From the NCBI GenBank assembly GCA_022545645.1, contig JACZQQ010000111.1, positions 1-8,530 on the forward strand: DNA of 8,530 nt, in the 5' to 3' direction. A model generated the notes under the pieces. That model had not been told where the DNA came from, searched no databases, and was given only the letters and a program-made list of their open reading frames with translations. Source of the stretch: Acidobacteriota bacterium (GTDB taxonomy: Bacteria > Acidobacteriota > UBA6911 > RPQK01 > JADFOI01). Below are positions 1 through 5,957 of the stretch, piece by piece. The position numbers and the translations under genes are program-made. Numbering within the stretch: the stretch's first letter is position 1; each line of letters begins with the position of its first letter.

Positions 1-62
1 CCCAACATCCCAAGCCATCCTACAAACCAGAGAACGCGTGTAAATCTTGTCAATTTCAGCAC
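1..62 (-). CDS. Probable N-terminus of a fifth operon gene (partial)
   Basis: A frame opening with GTG at 60-62 stays open to the left edge and encodes 20 residues. The first nine are basic and polar (starting VLKLTRFTR) and are followed by a hydrophobic run rich in Leu, Trp, Val and Gly. That is the shape of a signal peptide or first membrane helix. A weak purine-rich stretch (AAGAGA) lies about 8-9 nt upstream of the GTG. The 33-nt gap from the preceding stop matches the 31-nt gap further up the same operon. The GTG start, the weak ribosome site and the very short visible length keep this tentative. An in-frame ATG at codon 19 is a less likely start. Confidence 0.42.
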   Translation of the reverse strand, partial: MLKLTRFTRVLWFVGWLGML

Positions 63-95
63 TTGTTATATCTCTTATGAAATGTAGGGGAATGC

Positions 96-1448
96 CTAGT
101 TGAGCCAGGGCTCGATCACTTCCCGCAAGTCCCTGAGGTCGGATTGTGAAACCAAGCCACAGCTTGCCTCCAGCTGTTGGAGTGCTTCTCGGTTTTGCTC
201 CAAGACATAGAAGGCCTGGGCCAGATGAGCATGAATGTGACATTGCTGGCTGGAGGTTAAGACCCGTTCTGATTGATCCAAGAATTGCGATTCGAAGGTG
301 ATCAACTCAGAATATTTCAGCTCTCTGGCCAGCTCACTCCCATAGTTCCGGACCCGGTCGATCAATTTTGTGCGGACCCTTTCCAGCTCTTCCGTCGTTT
401 CGTATGGGGTAGAGAGTTCAATGCCTGTTGCCAGGACGGTACAGGACTCCCACATCAAACGGTCTTTTAAGTCCCAGGGTGCTTCCGGAAGGTGGAACCG
501 CTCCACGATGCCGTGAAGAACATCGCTATACTCCTCAAAGGGCTCGTACAAGCTGGCCACATACTTCGGCTTGCTCGCTCCCTTCTCAAGATGGCCTCTG
601 AGTTTGTCTGAGCTATCCAGCAGCTCTTCAAGATCAGAAAGTGAGGGTTGGTCCTGGGGCAAAAGCCTTTCCAATTCTTCTCTGAAGGCGTAAAAGTCAC
701 TGAAGGCAGCTCCAAAATCAGTCAACAGTTCATGCACCTCTCTCAGGGATTCCTCGGACGCTGTAGCCCGGTGGACTTCAACGGCATCTCGCAAAGTAGC
801 TTCCAGCACGGCACTCAGATGTTGAGTGAGCTGGGGATACTCCAAGGCAATGGCTACGGTTAACCTCACAAATTCTTGAACATAAGCAGGAGAAAGGGAC
901 GGATCGGACATATCCACACACGACCTGGCCGCCAGATGAAGGCTAACCGGGTCCTCAGGCTCTTCCTGGACTTGACGGATCACCCCGTAAACGATCCTGA
1001 AATCACTCAAAGATCTCTCTAAAACCGCCTGATGTATCGGTTCATCGACGGGAAGTTTTCGCTGCAAAAGATAGTTCAGAGCAGCCAGAGAGCGCGTGAG
1101 CCGCTCGTTAAAACACAAATCTCTCTGTTCCAGGCGACTGTAGAGTCTTTGGTGAAGAGCTTCGCTGAAACAACGGTAGTTCTGGGCCACCCGGCTCCCG
1201 CTCAGGAGACAATGATAGGCCCGCGAAGCGACCTTCGATCCTTTCACAAACGATTCATAGCCAAGAGAGGTTTCCGACTCGGAGAGAACCTGTTCCAAGG
1301 TCCGCATTTCCGGTTCTCTGAGGCATTGAAGGTCACGTGCTTCCTGGATGGCGAAGCGCACATCGCATTGAGCCCAAAGGGAAGAAAGAAGTCCCCCTGG
1401 GATACAAAACATTAGAGAAAGAGTGGCCACACAAAGAAGAGGTTTCAT
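96..1448 (-). CDS. Secreted all-helical protein with C-terminal TPR-like unit, unknown function
   Basis: This 450-residue protein is not recognised. Residues 1-26 form a signal peptide, with a short basic start, a hydrophobic core and likely cleavage after LWA, so the mature protein is exported. The remainder reads as almost entirely amphipathic helices rich in Leu, Glu and Arg. Residues about 403-433 resemble one TPR repeat (a helix with AHLAQAFYVLEQNREAL followed by a second helix). Nine cysteines remain after cleavage (28, 42, 80, 93, 112, 177, 336, 403, 430), which is many for a protein of this type and allows disulfides in the periplasm. It begins 4 nt after the preceding gene's stop, and its ribosome site (AAGGTG) lies inside the last codons of that gene, so the two are probably translationally coupled. 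It is the last complete gene of the operon. A scaffold or protein-binding role is inference. Confidence 0.83.
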   Translation of the reverse strand: MKPLLCVATLSLMFCIPGGLLSSLWAQCDVRFAIQEARDLQCLREPEMRTLEQVLSESETSLGYESFVKGSKVASRAYHCLLSGSRVAQNYRCFSEALHQRLYSRLEQRDLCFNERLTRSLAALNYLLQRKLPVDEPIHQAVLERSLSDFRIVYGVIRQVQEEPEDPVSLHLAARSCVDMSDPSLSPAYVQEFVRLTVAIALEYPQLTQHLSAVLEATLRDAVEVHRATASEESLREVHELLTDFGAAFSDFYAFREELERLLPQDQPSLSDLEELLDSSDKLRGHLEKGASKPKYVASLYEPFEEYSDVLHGIVERFHLPEAPWDLKDRLMWESCTVLATGIELSTPYETTEELERVRTKLIDRVRNYGSELARELKYSELITFESQFLDQSERVLTSSQQCHIHAHLAQAFYVLEQNREALQQLEASCGLVSQSDLRDLREVIEPWLN

Positions 1449-1452
1449 CGTC

Positions 1453-2391
1453 TCAGTACACCTTTTTCATTTTGCTTGCGTCTAAGGCTCTTAGCTGATG
1501 AATTCGCTTTTTGACTTCATGCCAGAATTCAGCGGAAAGCCTCAAGTATTCTCTTTCAGGGAGTAACTGGTTCACGGCTACATCCAGTGAGCGCACTTGC
1601 ATCTCGTGATAATGCTGCTCAATTTGTCCATTCCTGTCCCTGGTTTCGCATCGATTGGATGGCTCATAAGTGCTCAGGATCTCGATCCATTTGGCTTCCG
1701 CAGCTAACCTTTCCAGTGTCTGTCTCTGGACCTCCAAACTGATCTTTGAGGGCAGCAAGTGGGGAGAACGATTGATGTCTCCCTGTGACCAGGGCAAGGT
1801 TTCATCGAAAACTCTGCTCGGAACCAGCGTCGTGCTGCTCAGCTTGTAACAACTCTGCTCAGGGGAAATCTGTTCGATATAGGGAACGTACACAAACTCG
1901 AGTTGAGTCAGGACCTTGAGCATCGTGGCCAGCTCTTCCTCACTCTCAATGTATTCGGAGAGAGTGGTGGGTCCGAAGGCAGGATAAGCGACTACCCTTC
2001 TGGGACTTTGCCCTCGACGAGCCGTGCGCAATATCCCGACACCAAATATTTGAACACGGGTATCGGGAAGAAGGGGTCCACCTTTGAGCGTAGGATCGAC
2101 ATAGAGACTGGTCTGGGCAACCTGTTCGTTCGGAAACTGGCAGGATGTCTTGGCTTTCAATAGATTCTTGAGCTGCTCATAGGCCACCCATTCGGTTGAG
2201 TACTCTTCGCTCTCTGGGTCCTTCAACAGGGAAGTGTTCGACCTGATCATCTCCGGACCCGGGGCGGCGGGATTGTTACAGTCGGCTTTGCCGTTAGCGG
2301 GTGGAGAAGGGGCCGAGAAACTATACGTCCAGGGAGCGAGCTGGAGCAGAAGAATTCCAAATATCAGACGATTGATGCCAAGCTTATACAT
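1453..2391 (-). CDS. Secreted protein of unknown function (312 aa)
   Basis: No family is recognised. The N-terminus has a basic residue, a hydrophobic core (about residues 7-20) and a plausible cleavage site near residue 27 (FSA before a Pro-rich stretch), so export by Sec is likely. A low-complexity Pro/Ala/Gly segment follows (27-47), then a mixed alpha/beta middle (about 90-200) and a helical C-terminal third (about 220-310) ending in a basic tail. There are four cysteines in the mature part (38, 84, 181, 248). The gene starts 31 nt after the previous stop. Its ribosome site is weak (GGGAT about 10 nt upstream), so expression may depend on the upstream gene. Position between a membrane-anchored protein and another secreted protein suggests a shared envelope complex, which is inference. 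Confidence 0.8.
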   Translation of the reverse strand: MYKLGINRLIFGILLLQLAPWTYSFSAPSPPANGKADCNNPAAPGPEMIRSNTSLLKDPESEEYSTEWVAYEQLKNLLKAKTSCQFPNEQVAQTSLYVDPTLKGGPLLPDTRVQIFGVGILRTARRGQSPRRVVAYPAFGPTTLSEYIESEEELATMLKVLTQLEFVYVPYIEQISPEQSCYKLSSTTLVPSRVFDETLPWSQGDINRSPHLLPSKISLEVQRQTLERLAAEAKWIEILSTYEPSNRCETRDRNGQIEQHYHEMQVRSLDVAVNQLLPEREYLRLSAEFWHEVKKRIHQLRALDASKMKKVY

Positions 2392-2422
2392 GTTAAAAAG
2401 ATCCCAAGATTTCTATAGTGAG

Positions 2423-3646
2423 CTAGTTCACCCGTAGATTTGTCAGAACCAGCTCAACCGTTATTACTTGCGAGGAGAAATCGTCTTTCGTCACAATCTG
2501 TATTTCTTTTTGCCCGGCCTCACGACGTAAAATCTCTTCGACATTGCCGTTCACCTTCAACCAGAAATCACGCCGATTCTCGGGGGATCGAATCACTTCG
2601 AAGTCATCCTCAGGTCGGCGCAGGCTCATGGATCGAACATGAATTCTGGGCTTTCCGGTTTCTCTGTCCTTTCCATCCGGATCAATGATCAGCTCGGAAA
2701 GGTTGAAGTATTGAAAGTAAGGATCAGGATTGTCCCAGCGGCGATCCGAGTAAAGCCTTATGAAATCCGCATCCTCGCCTGATCCGACGTAGGTGGACTG
2801 GGGAGGCCTGTTCTTCAAAAGATTGAAGGTGATTTCCACTTCGACCATGCTGTTGCTCTTGAGGTAATAGCCACTCTGTCGGTAAATTCGACCCGGACGG
2901 AGCTTGCTGGCAGGATAGAGTGAGTCGCTTCTTCGGCTCACTATTTCACCTTGAGTAGGCTCGTTCCAACGGTCCTTCATCAACGAGCGGGAGGTCCAGT
3001 GTGTCCAGGTAATATCTGCACCCTTCACTGCGGCAGGCACATCAAACCACTGGCCTTGAACCACTGGGAAATCTCCGAAGCGCAGTGCCGCCGGAATCGA
3101 ATACTTGACAGATAGTTGGTACTGTCTACCGCCTTCACCCCACTCTTCGTGAAGCACCTCACCCGGTTTGCTCAAGAACTGATAACTGTAATGGATCGTG
3201 TAAAGACCCGCTGAGAGTTCTGCCCGGGGTTGAATGATTTCCCTGATATTGAACTCCGCCTTCCTGATGGGGTTCACCTGGCCTCCTGTTACCGAGGGAA
3301 AGGCAGCGGAAAATAGTTTTCCCTCGTTCAAGGGAAGGGGACCCTTCTGACCGGCGACCTGGTAGACTTTCAACCGAACATGGTCGTAAGAACTGATCGT
3401 AGAAAGGGGGAAGAAATTGATGGAGAATAACGGGTCGTCGTGGGTGACGACCTGGATGGGCCGGTTTTCCTGGTCGTCGGCGTCATTGGAGTCAAAAATA
3501 TAGAATCCTGCCTGAAATAAATTGATCCCCAGTTGAGTTTCCAAGACCTGCTGGTACACGAACAAGAAGATGATCAGGACTTTGGCCAGGTTCATCCATA
3601 AGTTCGCAAAATCGTAGCCAGAAGCTCGGGCAAGGTAAGGATTCAT
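2423..3646 (-). CDS. Single-pass membrane protein with large beta-rich extracytoplasmic domain, unknown function
   Basis: This is a 407-residue protein of unknown family. A short N-terminal tail is followed by one hydrophobic helix (about 14-32) that is not followed by a cleavage site, so it should stay anchored with the long C-terminal part outside the cytoplasm. The helix is introduced by Asp12-Phe-Ala-Asn-Leu, loosely like the Asp-led helix of MotB/ExbD-type stator subunits. No OmpA-type peptidoglycan-binding domain is evident. Residues 60-407 look beta-rich with alternating hydrophobic positions, probably several Ig-like modules, and the C-terminal strand pair is about 381-405. There is no cysteine in the whole protein, unlike its two downstream neighbours. 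The ribosome site AAGGAA (3655-3660) overlaps the stop codon of the PilZ-like gene and sits 8 nt before the ATG, so translation is probably coupled. Confidence 0.82.
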   Translation of the reverse strand: MNPYLARASGYDFANLWMNLAKVLIIFLFVYQQVLETQLGINLFQAGFYIFDSNDADDQENRPIQVVTHDDPLFSINFFPLSTISSYDHVRLKVYQVAGQKGPLPLNEGKLFSAAFPSVTGGQVNPIRKAEFNIREIIQPRAELSAGLYTIHYSYQFLSKPGEVLHEEWGEGGRQYQLSVKYSIPAALRFGDFPVVQGQWFDVPAAVKGADITWTHWTSRSLMKDRWNEPTQGEIVSRRSDSLYPASKLRPGRIYRQSGYYLKSNSMVEVEITFNLLKNRPPQSTYVGSGEDADFIRLYSDRRWDNPDPYFQYFNLSELIIDPDGKDRETGKPRIHVRSMSLRRPEDDFEVIRSPENRRDFWLKVNGNVEEILRREAGQKEIQIVTKDDFSSQVITVELVLTNLRVN

Positions 3647-3658
3647 GAAGATTCTTCC

Positions 3659-4267
3659 TTAAGTATATGTATGTATTTCCTGCTGGATGGCCTTCCGTTC
3701 CCATTTGCCGCCCAGCACTCGAAAGACGGTGAACAGCAATATGGTGAACACCATCACCGCCAGCATGATTAACGGAAGAGGGTTGACACGATCCCCGACT
3801 ACAAGCTGTAAAAGTACGGCAAAAGCACCCAGGAAAAGTCCACCCGCGGAAACAGCTGCCGCAGCCGTATACCAGACAGAACTGCGGATGGCGGGATCCG
3901 TGTCTTCAGGTGTGTACCCCAAACGGGCCTCCAGATGAGCCATCCAGTCATAGAGGCTGTGTTGATCGGCATGGGACAACTGGTCAAACTTCAGGCGAAT
4001 CCCTCCGTCGGTTTCGACCAAAGTGGCCGTCGTTTTAAACGTTTTTCTTGAAAAAGGGGGATCCGTCCATGTGATCCGCACCTTTTCCCCGCTTGGAGGA
4101 GGCTGATTGCAGGGGATGAACATGCCGCCCAAGCTGAGGTCAATGTCAGCATGGGGTAGGGTTGTGTATTCTTTCCAGCCATGACCGCCGTTGACCTCAA
4201 TGTTGATATGGCCCTTGACGACGATTCGGCTGAGTCGAACAATACCTGAGTGAGTTGATTTCGTCAT
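3659..4267 (-). CDS. PilZ-like domain protein with two C-terminal transmembrane helices
   Basis: The first gene of the operon encodes 202 residues. Residues about 9-117 resemble a PilZ domain, the usual cyclic di-GMP receptor fold. The second signature motif, D/N-x-S-x-x-G, is present as Asp43-Leu-Ser45-Leu-Gly47-Gly48, followed by beta strands and a closing helix (about 99-116). The first signature, RxxxR, is not exact: Arg11 and Arg14 form RxxR about 30 residues before Asp43, so nucleotide binding is uncertain. Two hydrophobic helices follow at about 134-157 and 164-185, then a basic tail, giving a cytoplasmic sensor tethered to the inner membrane. The start has AAGGAG at 4279-4284, 11 nt upstream. 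It probably transmits a cytoplasmic signal to the membrane and exported proteins encoded downstream; that link is inferred from the operon only. Confidence 0.8.
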   Translation of the reverse strand: MTKSTHSGIVRLSRIVVKGHINIEVNGGHGWKEYTTLPHADIDLSLGGMFIPCNQPPPSGEKVRITWTDPPFSRKTFKTTATLVETDGGIRLKFDQLSHADQHSLYDWMAHLEARLGYTPEDTDPAIRSSVWYTAAAAVSAGGLFLGAFAVLLQLVVGDRVNPLPLIMLAVMVFTILLFTVFRVLGGKWERKAIQQEIHTYT

Positions 4268-4308
4268 TGCTACGACTTCTCCTTCCAGCCAGGAACGCTA
4301 CTCAAGCA

Positions 4309-4325
4309 CAGGAGTCTCTCTCCTG
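4309..4325. repeat. Small hairpin in the leader of the PilZ-like gene
   Basis: A perfect 6-bp inverted repeat, CAGGAG-N5-CTCCTG, lies about 42-58 nt upstream of the ATG. Each arm contains a GGAG or CTCC core, so in the transcript it could compete with the ribosome site (AAGGAG at 4279-4284). It is short enough to be chance. Confidence 0.3.
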
Positions 4326-4359
4326 ACAGATGAGCCCTACGTTCGTTGTTCTCAGAAAT

Positions 4360-4377
4360 ATGTGAACCCATTCACAT
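4360..4377. promoter_or_regulatory. CRP/FNR-family-type operator palindrome
   Basis: ATGTGAACCCATTCACAT is a perfect two-fold symmetric site that matches the CRP core TGTGA-N6-TCACA at all ten defined positions. Its centre is about 101 bp upstream of the ATG of the PilZ-like gene, the first gene of the operon. No convincing sigma-70 hexamers are visible at the spacings expected for CRP activation, so the role (activation or repression) and the regulator are unknown. The match itself is direct; binding by a CRP-family protein is inferred from the consensus. Confidence 0.55.
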
Positions 4378-4404
4378 GGATACCCGAAAACTGTGATTAT
4401 TATT

Positions 4405-4432
4405 GTCACCTCCTCCACGCTCAGGAGGTGAC
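4405..4432. repeat. 10-bp hairpin built from Shine-Dalgarno-like arms
   Basis: GTCACCTCCT (4405-4414) and AGGAGGTGAC (4423-4432) are perfect complements separated by eight bases. Extended pairing of ATTGT/ACAAT with a 2-nt bulge flanks them. Each strand therefore carries the full anti-SD complement AGGAGGTGA. No ORF starts at a suitable distance on either strand. There is no T tract, so this is not a classical intrinsic terminator, though it could still slow transcription between the FKBP gene and the operon. Confidence 0.55.
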
Positions 4433-4441
4433 TACAATCAC

Positions 4442-4706
4442 TAGCCCGGATTATGCATAGATTCTGGTCACGAAGGGGGATAGGGGGAAATCGGAACCGT
4501 GGGCTAAAGAGGGCCCGCAGGCAAAAGTCGGCTGCCCAGGTTTCTTGGGTAGGGAGAGTTTAGGGACAGTCCCCGAATTCTGGGAGAATTCTTGGGACAG
4601 TCCCTAAACTCTCCTATAAGCTGTTGATAAAGCTAGGTTTGTGGGCGCACAGCCAGACTGGCGCTTTCCCCGCTTCGTAACAAGAACCTATGGATAATCC
4701 CGGCTA
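4442..4706. mobile_element. MITE-like non-coding element with about 39-bp imperfect terminal inverted repeats
   Basis: The left end begins TAGCCCGGATTATGCATAGA (4442-) and the inward-read right end begins TAGCCGGGATTATCCATAGG (4706 leftwards). The similarity continues through TTCT-x-GT-x-ACGAAG and a G-run, about 33 of 39 positions identical. The 265-bp span has no meaningful ORF, and no transposase is present in the window, so it would have to move in trans. A 62-nt palindrome is nested inside (4553-4614), and a smaller stem (4532-4538 with 4546-4552) lies beside it. The right end overlaps the FKBP stop codon. A shorter relative with the same ends lies at 5250-5341. The transposase family cannot be named from the sequence alone. 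Confidence 0.68.
4553..4614. repeat. Long REP-like palindrome containing two GGGACAGTCCC units
   Basis: Arms 4553-4573 and 4594-4614 pair over 21 positions with a single A-A mismatch. Each arm contains GGGACAGTCCC, itself a palindrome around a central A. Between them a second perfect stem (GAATTCT, 4575-4581, with AGAATTC, 4585-4591) closes a GGG loop. The result is a near-continuous 28-bp hairpin. Structures of this kind are typical of REP-type repeats mobilised by RAYT (IS200-like tyrosine) transposases, which is inferred from form. Lying just past the FKBP gene, the hairpin could also end or stabilise that transcript. Confidence 0.75.
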
Positions 4707-5150
4707 CTGGAACTCGAACAGCTCGATGTCGAAGACCAGCATGCCGGGCACTCGACCGTTCTCACCATAGGCTAGGTCGGCGGGAATCCAAAACCGACGT
4801 TTCTCGCCCACCACCATCAGCTGCAGCCCCTCTGTCCAACCCTTGATCACCCGGTTGAGCGGAAAGGTGGACGTTTGCCCGCGCACCACCGAACTGTCGA
4901 ACATGGTGCCGTCCGTCGACCAGCCCGTGTAATGCACCGTGACCGTACTGGTGGCGCTGGGGTGCTCGCTCCCGGTCCCCTTGACCAGCACCTTGGAGGC
5001 CAATCCCGAGCTTGACCTTTGCGCATCCTTCGGGGGAGCGACCACGTCGTCCGGTGCTGGAAGGTCCTGAACGGCCCACAACATCCCGTGCGAAATCAAC
5101 AAGATAGCCAGAGTTGCAAGAGGTGTGATCGTTACTTTTTTCATCTTCAT
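4704..5150 (-). CDS. Secreted FKBP-type peptidyl-prolyl cis-trans isomerase
   Basis: This enzyme catalyses cis-trans isomerisation of Xaa-Pro bonds and would assist folding of exported proteins. ATG at 5148-5150 is chosen over the ATG at 5166-5168 because GAGGAG (5158-5163) lies 7 nt before it; the product is 148 residues. Residues 1-26 are a signal peptide (MKMKK start, cleavage near LWA), followed by a Pro-rich linker and one FKBP domain (about 48-148). FKBP12-type pocket residues are visible: Tyr74, Phe84-Asp85, Phe96, Val101-Ile102, Trp105, Tyr128 and Phe140. The segment between Tyr128 and Phe140 is five residues shorter than in FKBP12 and lacks the usual IPP-type loop. The stop codon TAG is the first three bases of the repeat element end at 4706. 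It resembles small secreted FKBPs with the GEKRRFWIP signature. It stands alone behind its own promoter. Confidence 0.93.
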   Translation of the reverse strand: MKMKKVTITPLATLAILLISHGMLWAVQDLPAPDDVVAPPKDAQRSSSGLASKVLVKGTGSEHPSATSTVTVHYTGWSTDGTMFDSSVVRGQTSTFPLNRVIKGWTEGLQLMVVGEKRRFWIPADLAYGENGRVPGMLVFDIELFEFQ

Positions 5151-5200
5151 GAGGTGACTCCTCGTCATTCCCCGTCTACATGAGAATCTGAGAGGTGGCT

Positions 5201-5229
5201 AGTCTATCGGGGAGCGAATAGGGGGTCAA
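5201..5229 (-). promoter_or_regulatory. Sigma-70-type promoter for the FKBP gene
   Basis: Reading the minus strand, TTGACC (5224-5229) and TAGACT (5201-5206) are separated by exactly 17 bp. Transcription would start near 5194, giving a leader of about 45 nt that contains the GAGGAG ribosome site. The -35 box ends about 20 bp from the repeat element at 5250-5341. Confidence 0.55.
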
Positions 5230-5249
5230 ATGCTTTATCCATCGGTACA

Positions 5250-5341
5250 TAGCCGGGACTATTCATAAACTCTCTACTGCAGCAGTAAACCCATCCGCCC
5301 TGCCGGCGTTGCAGTAGAGAATTGATGCATCATCCGGGCTA
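5250..5341. mobile_element. Short palindromic element of the same terminal-repeat family (92 bp)
   Basis: The left end (TAGCCGGGACTATTCATAAA) and the inward-read right end (TAGCCCGGATGATGCATCAA) match at 27 of 34 positions, including a shared CTCTACTGCA block. About 24 bp remain between the arms. The outer 20 bp of the right end closely resemble the ends of the element at 4442-4706, so the two belong to one family, this one reduced to little more than its ends. Its right end provides the TAG stop of the amidohydrolase fragment. It has no coding capacity. Confidence 0.65.
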
Positions 5342-5881
5342 TTGGACGTGCCACTCGGCCTGAATCATCAAGGAGACACTGTTGGAGAGCCCGCCGCTGG
5401 GAGGCGGATTCAAGACGGAAATGGAGAGGGATCGATCCCCAAAGACACCCACCTTGGTATCCGGTCCCGCCATGCGAAAGCGATCGGGAAGAGCCTTCTC
5501 CATCTTGGAAATATCGGCCTGGGCCAGGACCGAGGTAATCCCGTGATTGACAAAGATTTCGCCCATCCAGCCTTCCCAGTGGACGTGGGTGTCCACAAAT
5601 CCCGGAATCATGAACTTACCGGATAGGTCGATCACGGTCGCATCCGTGGGGTAGGTTGGATCCTGCCCGGAAAAGATCGATCGGATCCGATCCCCTTCAA
5701 CAACCACCGTCGCGTTGGCCAGTGGAGGATTTCCAAGACCGTCAATCACCGTGGCTCCCCGCAGAACCACGAAATCGAGCACAGGCAGCTGCCCGTAACT
5801 TGTGGAGCTCTGAAAAGCACTCACCAGCAGACCAGCCAGTACGACAAACAAGAAAGCTGAATTCCTGGATCCGCGCATCAT
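5339..5881 (-). pseudogene. Truncated secreted amidohydrolase (N-terminal part only)
   Basis: The 180-residue product starts with a signal peptide (about 1-30, ending SYG) and the N-terminal beta domain of metal-dependent amidohydrolases (VVLRGATVIDGLGNPPL, about 38-54, and DRIRSI, 65-70). The entry to the TIM barrel follows (GKFMIPGFVDTHVHWEGWMG, about 88-107), including metal ligands His99 and His101. Full-length relatives run to roughly 400 residues or more. Here the bridging Lys, the two later His ligands and the catalytic Asp are absent. From about residue 143 the sequence no longer looks like the family, and the frame ends at a TAG supplied by the repeat element. Hydrolytic activity is therefore unlikely. 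The ribosome site GGAGG (5886-5890) is 7 nt from the second ATG (5876-5878), the better start. A short functional protein cannot be excluded. Confidence 0.75.
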
Positions 5882-5957
5882 TGATCCTCCTCATGGGCCC
5901 CGTGTGAAAAGGACGGAGCGATCGGTTGACTTGTGGATTATTGAACGAGTCGGAGAG

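Noticed and set aside
1..131. A second open minus-strand frame running from inside the end of the 450-residue gene to the left edge
   Set aside because: It has no ATG, GTG or TTG start before codon-distance of the edge except ATGs within the last 18 bases, without a ribosome site. The GTG at 60-62 in another frame fits better.
273..1415. Several plus-strand ORFs of 65-127 codons (273-470, 648-863, 1032-1415)
   Set aside because: They lie antisense to the long signal-peptide-bearing gene, have no ribosome sites or recognisable sequence, and are shadows of its codon structure.
4405..4432. Intrinsic terminator for the FKBP gene
   Set aside because: The stem is strong, but neither strand has a T tract after it, and it is nearly 300 bp beyond the stop.
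4762..5079. A 105-codon minus-strand ORF inside the FKBP gene
   Set aside because: It is an out-of-frame Gly/Arg-rich shadow of a GC-rich gene; the FKBP frame carries all conserved residues.
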